Counted from the first letter of the stretch, positions 43,952-52,118 are shown. The stretch is 64,000 nt of DNA from DASQHL01 sp963843685 (GCA_963843685.1 CAWJLO010000021.1:9843-73842), one strand, 5' to 3'. Notes: generated from the sequence alone by a model not told the origin. Numbers and translations are program-made.

Positions 43952-44848
43952 TCACTCAGTAAGCCGCTGCACCGTCGGCTCCAGCCCCAACTCCCCGATC
44001 ATCGCCGCGATCTCGTCGTGCGTCAGCGCCCGACCCTTCCCCGCCACCGCCACCAGCGCCGCCTCCATCATGTTCGTCCCGAACGACCGCCCCTCCAGCA
44101 CCGGCGTCGTCGTCACCAGCCAACGCACCCCCGCCGCTCGGAACCGCGCGACGTCGTCCTCCGTCGTCGTGTTCGTGCACACGATCTTCCCGTCCAGTCG
44201 CTCCGGCATGTGCCGCTTGATGTAGTGGCAATCGCCCGCCAGCACCGTCGCCCACGCGTAGCGAGCGCCGAACTTCGGCTGCGGCTGCTCCTGCTTCTCG
44301 CCCGTCGGGTACACCCACGAAAACGGCAGCCGTCCCGCAACCGGCATCACGATGCGAGCCGCCCACTTCAGCTGCCCCGGCGTTCGTAGCGCGATCGGCA
44401 GCCCCAGCGCGAACATCAGGTCGCCGAACACGCACGCGTACCCGTGCTCGTAGAACGACATCGCCATCCCCCACCGGTCCGCCGCCGACGTGAACAGCAC
44501 CCGTTTCGGCGCGATCTCGAACCGTGACTCCATGAACGGCACGACGTCCCGTTCCAGCGTGTTCTTCAGCCCCGCCCCGTCGACGTATGGCGTGCGCTTC
44601 ACGTCTCGCACCAGCTTCCGCACCGAGTGCAGCGGGTAGTACGTCCGGTCGACCGTCACGCCCAGGTCCGTCCCGCCGACGCCGAACGCGTCGACCGTTC
44701 CGTCCATCTCCGCGTACAGTCGCATCGCCTTGGCCATGTCGCCGTCCGTGCCGATCCGCTCGATCCGCACGCGCTCGCCGAGCAGGTCGATCTCCACCGC
44801 CTTGTCCCGCGCCGACGACCCCAGGCTGATGCTCACCGCCCGCTTCAA
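43952..44848 (-). CDS. quinate 5-dehydrogenase-like protein
   Basis: A 298-aa protein resembling the group annotated as quinate 5-dehydrogenase: MKRAVSISLGSSARDKAVEI, then IERIGTDGDMAKAMRLYAEM, DAFGVGGTDLGVTVD, and a long second domain with LFTSAADRWGMAMSFYEHGY and IVCTNTTTEDDVARFRAAGV. The annotation comes from database labels and the real reaction is uncertain. Its ATG overlaps the stop of the RelE-like gene by 4 bp, so it is cotranscribed with the toxin-antitoxin-like pair upstream. Confidence 0.7.
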   Translation of the reverse strand: MKRAVSISLGSSARDKAVEIDLLGERVRIERIGTDGDMAKAMRLYAEMDGTVDAFGVGGTDLGVTVDRTYYPLHSVRKLVRDVKRTPYVDGAGLKNTLERDVVPFMESRFEIAPKRVLFTSAADRWGMAMSFYEHGYACVFGDLMFALGLPIALRTPGQLKWAARIVMPVAGRLPFSWVYPTGEKQEQPQPKFGARYAWATVLAGDCHYIKRHMPERLDGKIVCTNTTTEDDVARFRAAGVRWLVTTTPVLEGRSFGTNMMEAALVAVAGKGRALTHDEIAAMIGELGLEPTVQRLTE

Positions 44849-45120
44849 GACTTCGGCTCCGCAACCGTCCCGATGCCGATGATCTCAATCGTCCACGCAT
44901 TGACCACGTCGTAGATGATCCAATACCGCCCGTCGTTGTAGATCATGCCGTTCTCACGGCGCGGGACGCTATGGAAGGGGAATCTCGTTTCGTGATCAAC
45001 GTCTGGCGCCGCACAGATGCGTGTGATGATCGCGTCGATCTGTTCTCGTTCAACTGAGGTGGCAACGGAGTCGTAGAAGAGGCGCGCGTCCGCGCCGAGC
45101 ACTACATCAATGTCTGGCAT
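44845..45120 (-). CDS. RelE/ParE-like toxin
   Basis: A 91-aa protein with a RelE-like layout: a helical start (DARLFYDSVATSVEREQIDA), HETRFPFHSVPRRENGMIYN and final strands WIIYDVVNAWTIEIIGIGTV. It overlaps the small upstream gene by 14 bp, the usual antitoxin-toxin arrangement. Family call is by shape; catalytic residues are not obvious. Confidence 0.65.
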   Translation of the reverse strand: MPDIDVVLGADARLFYDSVATSVEREQIDAIITRICAAPDVDHETRFPFHSVPRRENGMIYNDGRYWIIYDVVNAWTIEIIGIGTVAEPKS

Positions 45121-45301
45121 GCTTCCGCTTCAACTCGCTGAAGCGGACGCCTTCTCCGCGGTCAAACGCTGCGATCGCCTCCGCGATCATCTTCTGGATC
45201 TTCGGGTCTGCCTCCAGCTTCGCGTTGAACGCCAGGATCTCCTCCCGCGTCATCTTGCGTTCGGGAACCTTCGCCTCAGCCTTGGATCGCGGTTTCGCCA
45301 T
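45107..45301 (-). CDS. antitoxin-like small protein
   Basis: A 64-aa basic/acidic helical protein (KMTREEILAFNAKLEADPKI; AEAIAAFDRGEGVRFSELKR). It precedes and overlaps the RelE-like gene, with GGAGG 6-8 nt before its ATG. This fits an antitoxin, though the DNA-binding fold is not clear. Confidence 0.6.
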   Translation of the reverse strand: MAKPRSKAEAKVPERKMTREEILAFNAKLEADPKIQKMIAEAIAAFDRGEGVRFSELKRKHARH

Positions 45302-45366
45302 GACCGCCTCCTGTTGCGTCCATCATAGTCGATGTGCTGTGTCCGAAGCCGCGCCCTGATGCCGTG

Positions 45367-45392
45367 AACTGACCACTGCAAACTGACCACTG
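45367..45392. repeat. tandem 12-bp direct repeat
   Basis: Two copies of AACTGACCACTG separated by CA, in the gap after the cysteine desulfurase stop codon. No function inferred. Confidence 0.6.
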
Positions 45393-45408
45393 ACAACGGT
45401 AGACTCAC

Positions 45409-46584
45409 TCACCCGACCGGCGCCAGCCCCCGGATCCGCGCCACCGCCGGCGGCAGCACCTCCAGCAGGTACTCCACCTCCTCCATCGTGTTCTCGTGCC
45501 CCAGCGTCAGCCGCAGGCTCCCCCGCAGGTACGCCTCCCGCACCCCCATCGCCACCAGCACGTGCGAAGGCTCCAGCGACGCCGTCGTGCACGCCGACCC
45601 ACTGCTCGCCGCGATCCCCTGCAGGTCGAGCTGCAGCAGCACCGCCTCGCCCTCGACGTTCTTGAACGCGAAGCTCGCGCTGTTCGGCAGCCGCCGCGAT
45701 CGATCCTTCGGCCCCGTCACGATCGTGTCCGGCACCCGCCGCGGCACCTCGTCCAACAGCCGGTCGCGCATCGCGATCACGTGCTCGTTCCGCGTGCCTC
45801 GCTCCTCGTGCGCCAGCCGCAGCGCCGTCGCCAGCCCGACTGCCCCCGCCACGTTCTCCGTCCCCGCCCGACGGTTGCGCTCCTGCGACCCGCCGACGAT
45901 CTGCGCCGAGAACGGCGTCCGCCCCCGCACGTACAGCGCCCCCACCCCCTTCGGCCCGTTGATCTTGTGCGCCGCGATCGACAGCAGGTCCACCCCCAGC
46001 GCGTCGACGTCCAGCGGCAGCGCCCCCGCCGCCTGCACCGCGTCCGTGTGCACCATGATGTGCGGATCGCGCTCCTTCACCACGCGCGCGATCTCCGCGA
46101 TCGGCTCGATCGTCCCCACCTCGTTGTTCGCGTACATCACGCTCACCAGCGTCGTGCGGTCGTCCAGCGCCGCCCGCAGCGCCTCCACGTCGACGAATCC
46201 CTCCCCGTCGACGGGCAGGTACGTCACGCGGAACCCCTCCTGTTCGAGCGCCTCGCACTCGTGCAGCACCGCATGATGCTCAATCGCCGTCGTGACGATG
46301 TGGTCGCCCCGCCGCCGCGCCGCCGTCGCCACCCCGCGCAGCGCCAGGTTGTCCGCCTCCGTCCCCCCGCTCGTGAACACCACCTCGTTCGGCTTGCACC
46401 CGAGCATCTCCGCCACCGACCGCCGCGCCCCGTCCAGCCCCTTCCGCGCCTCCCGCGCCTCCGCATAGATGCTGGACGGATTCCCCCACGCCGACGTCAG
46501 ATACGGCAACATCGCCGCCACCACCCGACCATCGGTCGCCGTAGTAGCCGCATGGTCAAAATAAACCCGCGCTTCGCGTTCCAT
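45409..46584 (-). CDS. cysteine desulfurase (NifS/IscS type)
   Basis: A 391-aa PLP cysteine desulfurase. YFDHAATTATDGRVV at the start, TSGGTEADNLALRG, TTAIEHHAVLHECEALEQEG, PLP-lysine segment SIAAHKINGPKGVGALYVRG, and the catalytic-cysteine loop SSGSACTTASLEPSHVLVAM. It supplies sulfur for Fe-S clusters or tRNA thiolation. No IscU, IscR or MnmA gene is next to it. A TATCAT box lies 6 nt before ATG. Confidence 0.94.
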   Translation of the reverse strand: MEREARVYFDHAATTATDGRVVAAMLPYLTSAWGNPSSIYAEAREARKGLDGARRSVAEMLGCKPNEVVFTSGGTEADNLALRGVATAARRRGDHIVTTAIEHHAVLHECEALEQEGFRVTYLPVDGEGFVDVEALRAALDDRTTLVSVMYANNEVGTIEPIAEIARVVKERDPHIMVHTDAVQAAGALPLDVDALGVDLLSIAAHKINGPKGVGALYVRGRTPFSAQIVGGSQERNRRAGTENVAGAVGLATALRLAHEERGTRNEHVIAMRDRLLDEVPRRVPDTIVTGPKDRSRRLPNSASFAFKNVEGEAVLLQLDLQGIAASSGSACTTASLEPSHVLVAMGVREAYLRGSLRLTLGHENTMEEVEYLLEVLPPAVARIRGLAPVG

Positions 46585-46590
46585 GCGGGA

Positions 46591-46596
46591 ATGATA
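46591..46596 (-). promoter_or_regulatory. -10 box TATCAT, leaderless-type
   Basis: TATCAT with a 6-nt gap to the ATG of the cysteine desulfurase; no Shine-Dalgarno sequence. Confidence 0.5.
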
Positions 46597-46648
46597 ACGC
46601 GGAGGAGTATCATCCGACGGTCAGACGCTCACGGGCGGAAGGACAGCG

Positions 46649-47410
46649 ATGAGCGAGAGAGCACCGGCGAGGCGATGGACGCAACGTGAAGCGATGCTAG
46701 CGTATCGCCTGTACTGCGAGCTGCCGTTCGGCCGGCTCGATCAGCGGAATCCGCGCGTTATCGAACTCGCTCGCCTCCTCGATCGCAGCCCGGGTTCCGT
46801 GGCCCTGAAGCTCGTGAACTTCGCGCATCTCGATCCGGCGCTCCAGGCACGAGGAATCCGCGGCATGTCGAATGTCAGTGCCCTCGACCGGGAAGTGGCC
46901 CACGTCTTCTCGAACGACTGGAACTCGGCGCTTGAGTCGACCGCGGCTGACTGGCAGCCAATGGAACGCGATGGGGCGAGCAGCGAAGTCGATGAAGACG
47001 CGACGACCGAGGCAGTCGTGTCTGTGAAGGCGCGGCTCACGCAGCGCTTCTTTCGGTCGGCCGTACTCGCGGCGTACGACTATTCCTGCTGCGCATGCAG
47101 AGATCAATACACGCCAACTGCTGATTGCGAGCCACATTGTGCCTTGGTCATTGATGTCAAGAACCGCACAAACCCACGCAATGGCCTCGCGCTGTGCTCG
47201 CTTCACGACCGAGCCTTCGACGCCGGTCTCATGACAGTCTCCGCGGCCTTCTCGATGCGCATGAGCTCCGAACTCTTGCGACACGAGGACATTCCCATCA
47301 TTCGCGTGGCATTCGTGGAATTGGCGGGGAAGCCGATTAGGACGCCTTCTCGCTTTGTCCCCGAACCGCGGTTCTTGCGCCATCACAACCGCAACGTCTT
47401 CCGGCCCTAA
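46649..47410 (+). CDS. HNH endonuclease, catalytic motif out of frame
   Basis: A 253-aa member of the HNH restriction-like family: RWTQREAMLAYRLYCELPFG, NPRVIELARLLDRSPGSVAL, LVNFAHLDPALQARGIRGMS, and near the C terminus NRTNPRNGLALCSLHDRAFD. The catalytic block that normally reads ASHIVPW appears only in the +1 frame between about 47121 and 47150 (LIASHIVPWS); the annotated frame reads ADCEPHCALV. A one-base gain at about 47120 and a one-base loss at about 47150 therefore destroy and restore the frame. The nuclease is inactive if the sequence is right. Confidence 0.75.
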   Translation: MSERAPARRWTQREAMLAYRLYCELPFGRLDQRNPRVIELARLLDRSPGSVALKLVNFAHLDPALQARGIRGMSNVSALDREVAHVFSNDWNSALESTAADWQPMERDGASSEVDEDATTEAVVSVKARLTQRFFRSAVLAAYDYSCCACRDQYTPTADCEPHCALVIDVKNRTNPRNGLALCSLHDRAFDAGLMTVSAAFSMRMSSELLRHEDIPIIRVAFVELAGKPIRTPSRFVPEPRFLRHHNRNVFRP

Positions 47411-47691
47411 CCTACGACCGAGACTGGCTCCGAGTACACGCGAGCGGAACCACTGCATCCGCGGCAGATGCTGTGATCATTGGCGAGCACCACGCAGTCC
47501 GAGAGGTCACAGCCGTCGTGTTCACATCGCTCAGCGCACTCGACGCGAAGGTACGGATGAGGATCCGGCAGGGCGAGGTGGCCTGGTGTGAACATGTGAT
47601 AGTCGAACTCTGGCGGATGGCCCTCGCACCGGAAGCCGCAGCCGCACGTATATCGGGCAACGGGCCGCTCGCTCGCTGCGGAGTCCGGCAC
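47407..47691 (-). CDS. small cysteine-rich protein
   Basis: A 94-aa frame with nine cysteines and a histidine-rich pattern (ARYTCGCGFRCEGHPPEF; ERCEHDGCDLSDCVVLANDH; CRGCSGSARV), consistent with zinc or disulfide binding. It lies between dnaA (downstream end at 47698) and the HNH gene end, overlapping the latter by 4 bp. No Shine-Dalgarno sequence is obvious and no family is recognised, so it may not be a real gene. Confidence 0.4.
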   Translation of the reverse strand: MPDSAASERPVARYTCGCGFRCEGHPPEFDYHMFTPGHLALPDPHPYLRVECAERCEHDGCDLSDCVVLANDHSICRGCSGSARVYSEPVSVVG

Positions 47692-47697
47692 GCCCCC

Positions 47698-49101
47698 CTA
47701 CACCGCCACCGCCACAGCCCCCGCATCCCCCGCCGCCGCTACCGCCGCACGCACCGCCGATACGTCCGCCCGCGTCTCCGGCCGCGTCGTCTGCTCCAGC
47801 GCGATCCGTTGGATCCCCGCCAGCACCGTCGAGTGGTCGCGATTGCCGAACAGCCGCCCGATCTCCGCCACCGTCTTGCGGCCGTCCTCTTTCAGCACGT
47901 ACATCGCCAGGTGCCGCGCGTACGCCACGTCCCGGCTGCGGCTCTTCCCCCGCAGGTCCGCCGGCTGCGTCCCCATCCGGCGGCACACCGCCGCCACGAT
48001 CACGTCCGCGCTCGGCGCCGCCGCCTCCTGCGATACCGCCGCCGGCGCCAGCGGCGACAGCGCCCGCTCGATGATCTCGCGCGTCACCTTCCCGCCGACC
48101 AGCGGGATGTACGCCAGCACGCGGTTCAGGAAGCCCTCCAGCTCGCGCACCGTCGGGCAGTAGTGCTCCGCGATCAGCTCCAGCGCCTCGTCCGGCAGCC
48201 GCACCGCGTGCCGAAGCGACTTCGCCCGCAGGATCGCCAGCCGTGTCTCGAACGCCGGCCGCTGCAGGTCCGCCACCAGCCCCCACTGCAGCCGCGACCG
48301 CAGCGGCTCGATGATCCCCGTCAGCTGCGCCGGCGCCCGGTCGCTCGAAACGCAGATCTGCTTCCCCGCCGAGTGCAGGTCGTTGAACGCGTGGAAAAAC
48401 GCCTCCTGGAACCCCTGCCGCCCCTCGAAGAACTGCACGTCGTCGATCAACAGCACGTCCACGTTGCGGTACCGGTTCCGGAACTGCTCGTAGCCGTTGT
48501 CGCGGTTCGCCCGCGCGTAGTCGTTGCCGAACCGCTCCGCCGGCGCGTAGATCACCGAAAGCCCCGTCGCCCACGCCGCGTGGCCGATCGCCTCCAGCAG
48601 GTGCGTCTTCCCCAGCCCGCACGGCCCGATGATCGTCAGCGGGTTCGTCATCCCCGGCTGCTGCACCACCTTGCGCGCGCTCTCGAACGCCAGCGCGTTC
48701 TCCTCCCCCACCACGAACGTCTCGAACGTCAGCGCCGCGTTGAGCGCTGGCGGCGCGACGGAGCGCCGCAGGAACGCGGGCACCTCCGTCGCGCCGTCCG
48801 GCTCAGACAGGAGAACAGGCGCATCAGTAAGTCCCGGCCGCACCACCTCGAACGAGACGTCGACCGCGTGCCCCAGCACGCGCGCCAGCGTCTTCGTGAT
48901 CAGCGGGCGCAACCGCGTCGCGAGCCACTCCGTCGCGAAGTCGCTCTGCGCTCCCACGACGAAGCGCTCGTCTTCTTGCCGCAGGCCGATGGTGTCGCGC
49001 AGCCACGTGTCGTAGTTCGCGCGCGTGACCAGCATCTCCAGTTGGCCCAGTGTCGCGATCCAGGTCGCGGCCGGTGTCGTCGCCGTGGTGGTGGGCGTCA
49101 T
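47698..49101 (-). CDS. dnaA: chromosomal replication initiator DnaA
   Basis: A 467-aa DnaA with N-terminal domain I, an AAA+ core (Walker A GPCGLGKTHLLEAIGH, Walker B VDVLLIDDVQFF, sensor/box LRSRLQWGLVADLQ) and the C-terminal DNA-binding domain IV (SRSRDVAYARHLAMYVLKED; LFGNRDHSTVLAGIQRI). The start was taken at MTPTTTATT, since the upstream frame to 49152 is not conserved-looking. No dnaN or recF is adjacent and no DnaA-box cluster is visible, so the origin is probably elsewhere or of unusual type. Confidence 0.95.
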   Translation of the reverse strand: MTPTTTATTPAATWIATLGQLEMLVTRANYDTWLRDTIGLRQEDERFVVGAQSDFATEWLATRLRPLITKTLARVLGHAVDVSFEVVRPGLTDAPVLLSEPDGATEVPAFLRRSVAPPALNAALTFETFVVGEENALAFESARKVVQQPGMTNPLTIIGPCGLGKTHLLEAIGHAAWATGLSVIYAPAERFGNDYARANRDNGYEQFRNRYRNVDVLLIDDVQFFEGRQGFQEAFFHAFNDLHSAGKQICVSSDRAPAQLTGIIEPLRSRLQWGLVADLQRPAFETRLAILRAKSLRHAVRLPDEALELIAEHYCPTVRELEGFLNRVLAYIPLVGGKVTREIIERALSPLAPAAVSQEAAAPSADVIVAAVCRRMGTQPADLRGKSRSRDVAYARHLAMYVLKEDGRKTVAEIGRLFGNRDHSTVLAGIQRIALEQTTRPETRADVSAVRAAVAAAGDAGAVAVAV

Positions 49102-49607
49102 CGTCCGCCGGCCTGCGTCGCGTTGTATCGATTCCCTGTGTCGCGACGGCATCCTGCAGGCAACACGAATCCCTCCCTGGGCAAACTCAGGAAATGAGCC
49201 GAAACCGAAGACTGGTAACTGAAACGTGCCCGAGGTTGGAGACCCAGTGTCGCGAGACGGCCCCTCTACCTATCTCGCTCCTCCCCCGTTGTCCGGGCGA
49301 ACGACCCGCTCCGTCTCGCGACGGTGCGGGTCGCTTGAGGTGGTGTGACTCCTCAGGACAGGGCGAAGAATACAGTGGCCCCTCTGGCTGATCAAGGCTT
49401 TTATGACGACTCTCCCACCGAAATTCTCCCCCTTTTCTAAGCGTCGCGCGCCGCTCCCCGCGCGGCCTCTCGCGGCCGCCGCGCGCGGCGCCTTCGCCGG
49501 CGCGAGTCGCACTGTGCGCACCGTCACGAGGTCGCCCGTACCGTTCATTGCTTGGCGCGCCGAAGTCAAGTGAATCGCAGCCTCGAGCCTGTTACAGTGC
49601 TGTACCA
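49102..49607. other. dnaA/PAP2 intergenic region, no gene
   Basis: No coding frame is supported. It holds the alternative hairpin structure described at 49249-49332 and an AT-richer stretch near 49393-49435. No TTATCCACA box is seen on either strand. Confidence 0.6.
49249..49332. promoter_or_regulatory. competing inverted repeats upstream of dnaA
   Basis: 49249-49260 (GTCGCGAGACGG) is the exact reverse complement of 49311-49322, and the latter also takes part in a hairpin at 49303-49332 (GACCCGC-T-CCGTC / GACGG-T-GCGGGTC, loop TCGC). The two structures exclude each other, as in attenuators. They lie upstream of dnaA on the minus strand. Confidence 0.45.
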
Positions 49608-50444
49608 ATGGAACGCACGCACGCGGAACGCACCCACGCCATCCCGAACGCCGACGCGCAACACGCCGGCGCCCTCCACCGATTCATGAACGCCGTGCAG
49701 CGCCGCCGCATCTACCGCGACGCCTTCGAGCTCTCGCTCGTCGCGCTCGCGTTTCTCTTCTACTTCCTTGTCCGCGGCGCCGTCGTCGATCGTCAGACAG
49801 AGGCGCTCAACAACGCACACCGCATCATGGACTTCGAGCGCACGCTCGGCATCTTCTGGGAGCCGCGCCTGCAGGAGGTCGTGCTCCACCGCCGCCTCCT
49901 CGTCGATCTCTTCAACTTCATCTACTTCTGGATGGACTTCCCGCTCATCGTCGCCGTCGGCTTTCTGCTCTACTTCTTCCGCCGACACCAGTACACCGTC
50001 GCCCGCGACGCCATCCTGCTCTCCGGCGCGATCGCGCTCGTCGTCTACAACCTCTTCCCCGTCATGCCGCCACGCCTCGTCCCCGGCGGCGAGTTCGTCG
50101 GCACGATCGAGAAGTACAACCAGCTCAGCTATCAGGCGCAGTCACTCAGGGCGTTCGTGAACCCCTACGCCGCCGTCCCCAGCCTCCACTTCGGTTGGGC
50201 GATGATCATCGGCGGCGCCATCTTCCTCGCCACGCGCAATCCCCTCACCCGCGCGTTCGGCATCCTGCTCCCGTGGGCCCAGCTCGCCGCCATCGTCTTC
50301 ACGGCAAACCACTACATCACCGATGCCTTCGCCGGGCTCGTCGTCTGTCTCGCCGGCGTCGTGCTCGCGGGCGCGCTCCAGCTCTGGTTCTATCCCGCCC
50401 TCCATCGTGCCGTCGTCCGTCGCTGGCCTCCGCTACCAGCCTGA
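49608..50444 (+). CDS. PAP2-superfamily membrane phosphatase/transferase
   Basis: A 278-aa membrane protein with about six hydrophobic helices. The PAP2 motifs are AVPSLHFGWAMIIGG (motif II) and TANHYITDAFAGLVV (motif III); motif I is weak. The layout is like AUR1/inositol phosphorylceramide synthase-type and diacyl lipid phosphatases: substrate likely a lipid phosphate on the outer face. The ATG at 49608 has TACAGT 9 nt before it. Confidence 0.85.
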   Translation: MERTHAERTHAIPNADAQHAGALHRFMNAVQRRRIYRDAFELSLVALAFLFYFLVRGAVVDRQTEALNNAHRIMDFERTLGIFWEPRLQEVVLHRRLLVDLFNFIYFWMDFPLIVAVGFLLYFFRRHQYTVARDAILLSGAIALVVYNLFPVMPPRLVPGGEFVGTIEKYNQLSYQAQSLRAFVNPYAAVPSLHFGWAMIIGGAIFLATRNPLTRAFGILLPWAQLAAIVFTANHYITDAFAGLVVCLAGVVLAGALQLWFYPALHRAVVRRWPPLPA

Positions 50445-50468
50445 ACCGCCGTTCCGAACGGCACGCCG

Positions 50469-50499
50469 GCGTGGAGCAGAGGCGCCCCCGCCTGTGGCC
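50469..50499. repeat. short hairpin repeat, copy 2
   Basis: GCGTGGAGCAGAGGCG-CCCC-CGCCTGTGG, like 43593-43623 with one stem mismatch. Located in the gap after the PAP2 stop codon. Confidence 0.55.
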
Positions 50500-50518
50500 A
50501 ACCGACGCGCAATGCAAA

Positions 50519-50541
50519 GGGCCGGCGAATCTCACCGGCCC
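50519..50541. terminator. terminator-like hairpin between convergent genes
   Basis: Arms GGGCCGG and CCGGCCC around a 9-nt loop. The T-tracts on both sides are short (ATTGCATTT and TTTGCATT), so efficiency is uncertain. It separates PAP2 from the DUF3105 gene. Confidence 0.5.
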
Positions 50542-50573
50542 CGGATTGCATTTCAAGAACGTCGACCCGGCGT

Positions 50574-51503
50574 CTACGGCAGGCTCGTGCAGAACCCTTC
50601 CCAGTCCACGCGGCACACGTTCTTCGCGAGGAAGTTGTCGGCCTCCTTGCTGTCGAAGTCCTGGTACGTGAACGTCAGGAGACGCGTCCACGACGCCAGC
50701 GCAATCGTGCCGGGCACGAGATCCGGGTCGTGGGCCATCACGATGCGGCTGGTGTGGTCGTTGCGGTCGATCCGCGCGTTGACGATGTCGGTCATCTGAC
50801 CCACGACCTTCTGGCAATCGCTGTTGCCTTCGGCGCAGTTGTAGCCGACGAACACCATCGCGTGCTCGAGGATGTGCGGGATCGAATCGCGGGGGATGCT
50901 GATGTCCGGTGGATACACGTCCGGGTCCGCCGGGATCTTGATCAGATTCCCCCCGCCGACGTCCACGTTGCTCTGCACGTTCAGGTGCTTGCCCGACGTG
51001 GGTGGGTTGCTCGACCGGCAGTCGCCCGCCCCCACAGTCGCCAGCGCGACGTTGCCGTGGCCGCTCGGGGGCGGCGTCGCCGAAGGTCCTGGCGTCGCCG
51101 TGTCGGTCGGCGTCCCCGACACCGGCGTTGGCGACGGCTGCCCTTCAGGCGCCCCCGACCACTTCACGCCCGCGCAGAACGGCATCGGCGTCTCCGTCAG
51201 CGTGAACGGAAACGGGAAGTGCGCCCTCCCCTGGTCCGGCACGTACGTGCCCGGGATCGAGCCGCTCGAGTCCTCCGCCGCCTTCGTGGCGGCGTCGACG
51301 TTCACGCCGTTGTTGTTCGCCTGCAGGATCAGGTACGCGATCAGCGCGATCACGATGATGATGCCGCCGGCGATCGCCAGGGCCGTCGTCGGAATGCGCG
51401 ACCCGCTGCCGACCTTCACCGGCGTCCGCCGCGAAGGCCCGCCCCCGGCACTGCTGCCGCGCGCTGGCGCCTTCCGGTCGATCCTCCGCTGTTCTCGGCT
51501 CAT
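50574..51503 (-). CDS. DUF3105 membrane-anchored protein
   Basis: A 309-aa protein: basic N terminus, one membrane span (residues about 42-62, ALAIAGGIIIVIALIAYLIL), a Pro/Thr-rich linker (PSPTPVSGTPTDTATPGPSA), and a DUF3105 domain with SNPPTSGKHLNV, HILEHAMVFVGYNCAEGN and IVMAHDPDL. The DUF3105 pattern (NPPTSG...H, LEH-x-x-V) suggests metal binding on the extracytoplasmic side. The function is unknown. Its ATG overlaps the stop of the P-loop kinase upstream. Confidence 0.85.
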   Translation of the reverse strand: MSREQRRIDRKAPARGSSAGGGPSRRTPVKVGSGSRIPTTALAIAGGIIIVIALIAYLILQANNNGVNVDAATKAAEDSSGSIPGTYVPDQGRAHFPFPFTLTETPMPFCAGVKWSGAPEGQPSPTPVSGTPTDTATPGPSATPPPSGHGNVALATVGAGDCRSSNPPTSGKHLNVQSNVDVGGGNLIKIPADPDVYPPDISIPRDSIPHILEHAMVFVGYNCAEGNSDCQKVVGQMTDIVNARIDRNDHTSRIVMAHDPDLVPGTIALASWTRLLTFTYQDFDSKEADNFLAKNVCRVDWEGFCTSLP

Positions 51504-52081
51504 CTGTCTTCAATCTCCCTGGCGATCGCCTCAATCGCTGATTGCGTGCTTCCCACCGTATTCACGACGTGGTGTTCGCGCGGGATCGCCCGCCACCTCC
51601 GGCGCATCTTCTCGAACTCCGCCACCCCCGCCTCCGATGCCCCTCGCGATCGGCCCGCCTCCAGCCGCTTCCGCACCACCGCGGCGGGCGCCGTCACCCG
51701 CACGATGATCGTCCGCGCCCCCGCCTCCTCGGCGATGCCGTACATCACCGCCCGTTCCTTCTCCACCATGTTCGTCGCGTCGACGAGCGTGCTGACCCCC
51801 TCGCGCAAGAGACGCCCGAGCGCCTCGTGGATCGCCGCGAACACCGCCCCGCTCTCCTCGCGGTTGTGACGCGGCCGCGCGAACATCGCCCGCCGCACGG
51901 CGTCACTCTCGATGACTGCGATCGGAGTGCGGGCCCGCAACGCCGCCGCGACCGTCGTCTTCCCCACTCCCGGCGGCCCCGCCAGCATCACAAACGCCGG
52001 CGACGGCCGCGGTTGCGGCAGTGGCTTCGCCAGTTCGATGACGCTGCTTGCGGAGGCTCCGCTCTCCCCACGGTTCGCCAT
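51500..52081 (-). CDS. P-loop kinase (AAA/Zeta-toxin-like)
   Basis: A 193-aa nucleotide kinase-like protein: Walker A AGPPGVGKTTVAAALRAR, an acceptor-side ESDAVRRAMFARP, and LVDATNMVEKERAVMYGIAE. It matches the adenylylsulfate/PNK-like or Zeta-toxin group, which phosphorylate small molecules or nucleotides. No antitoxin is adjacent. The stop codon overlaps the DUF3105 start (ATGA), so they are cotranscribed. Confidence 0.8.
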   Translation of the reverse strand: MANRGESGASASSVIELAKPLPQPRPSPAFVMLAGPPGVGKTTVAAALRARTPIAVIESDAVRRAMFARPRHNREESGAVFAAIHEALGRLLREGVSTLVDATNMVEKERAVMYGIAEEAGARTIIVRVTAPAAVVRKRLEAGRSRGASEAGVAEFEKMRRRWRAIPREHHVVNTVGSTQSAIEAIAREIEDR

Positions 52082-52118
52082 TATAGCCGTCGACCGTTAT
52101 GCAAACACACCGCGCGCG

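Noticed and set aside
47473..49197. 574-aa open frame on the plus strand
   Set aside because: Antisense to dnaA; Arg/Pro/His-rich composition only.
49593..49604. TACAG-TG-CTGTA palindrome before PAP2
   Set aside because: Only 5-bp arms and overlaps the likely -10 box; too weak as an operator.
49102..49607. replication origin
   Set aside because: No TTATCCACA-like box cluster seen on either strand; the AT-richer patch near 49393-49435 is too short to argue for one.
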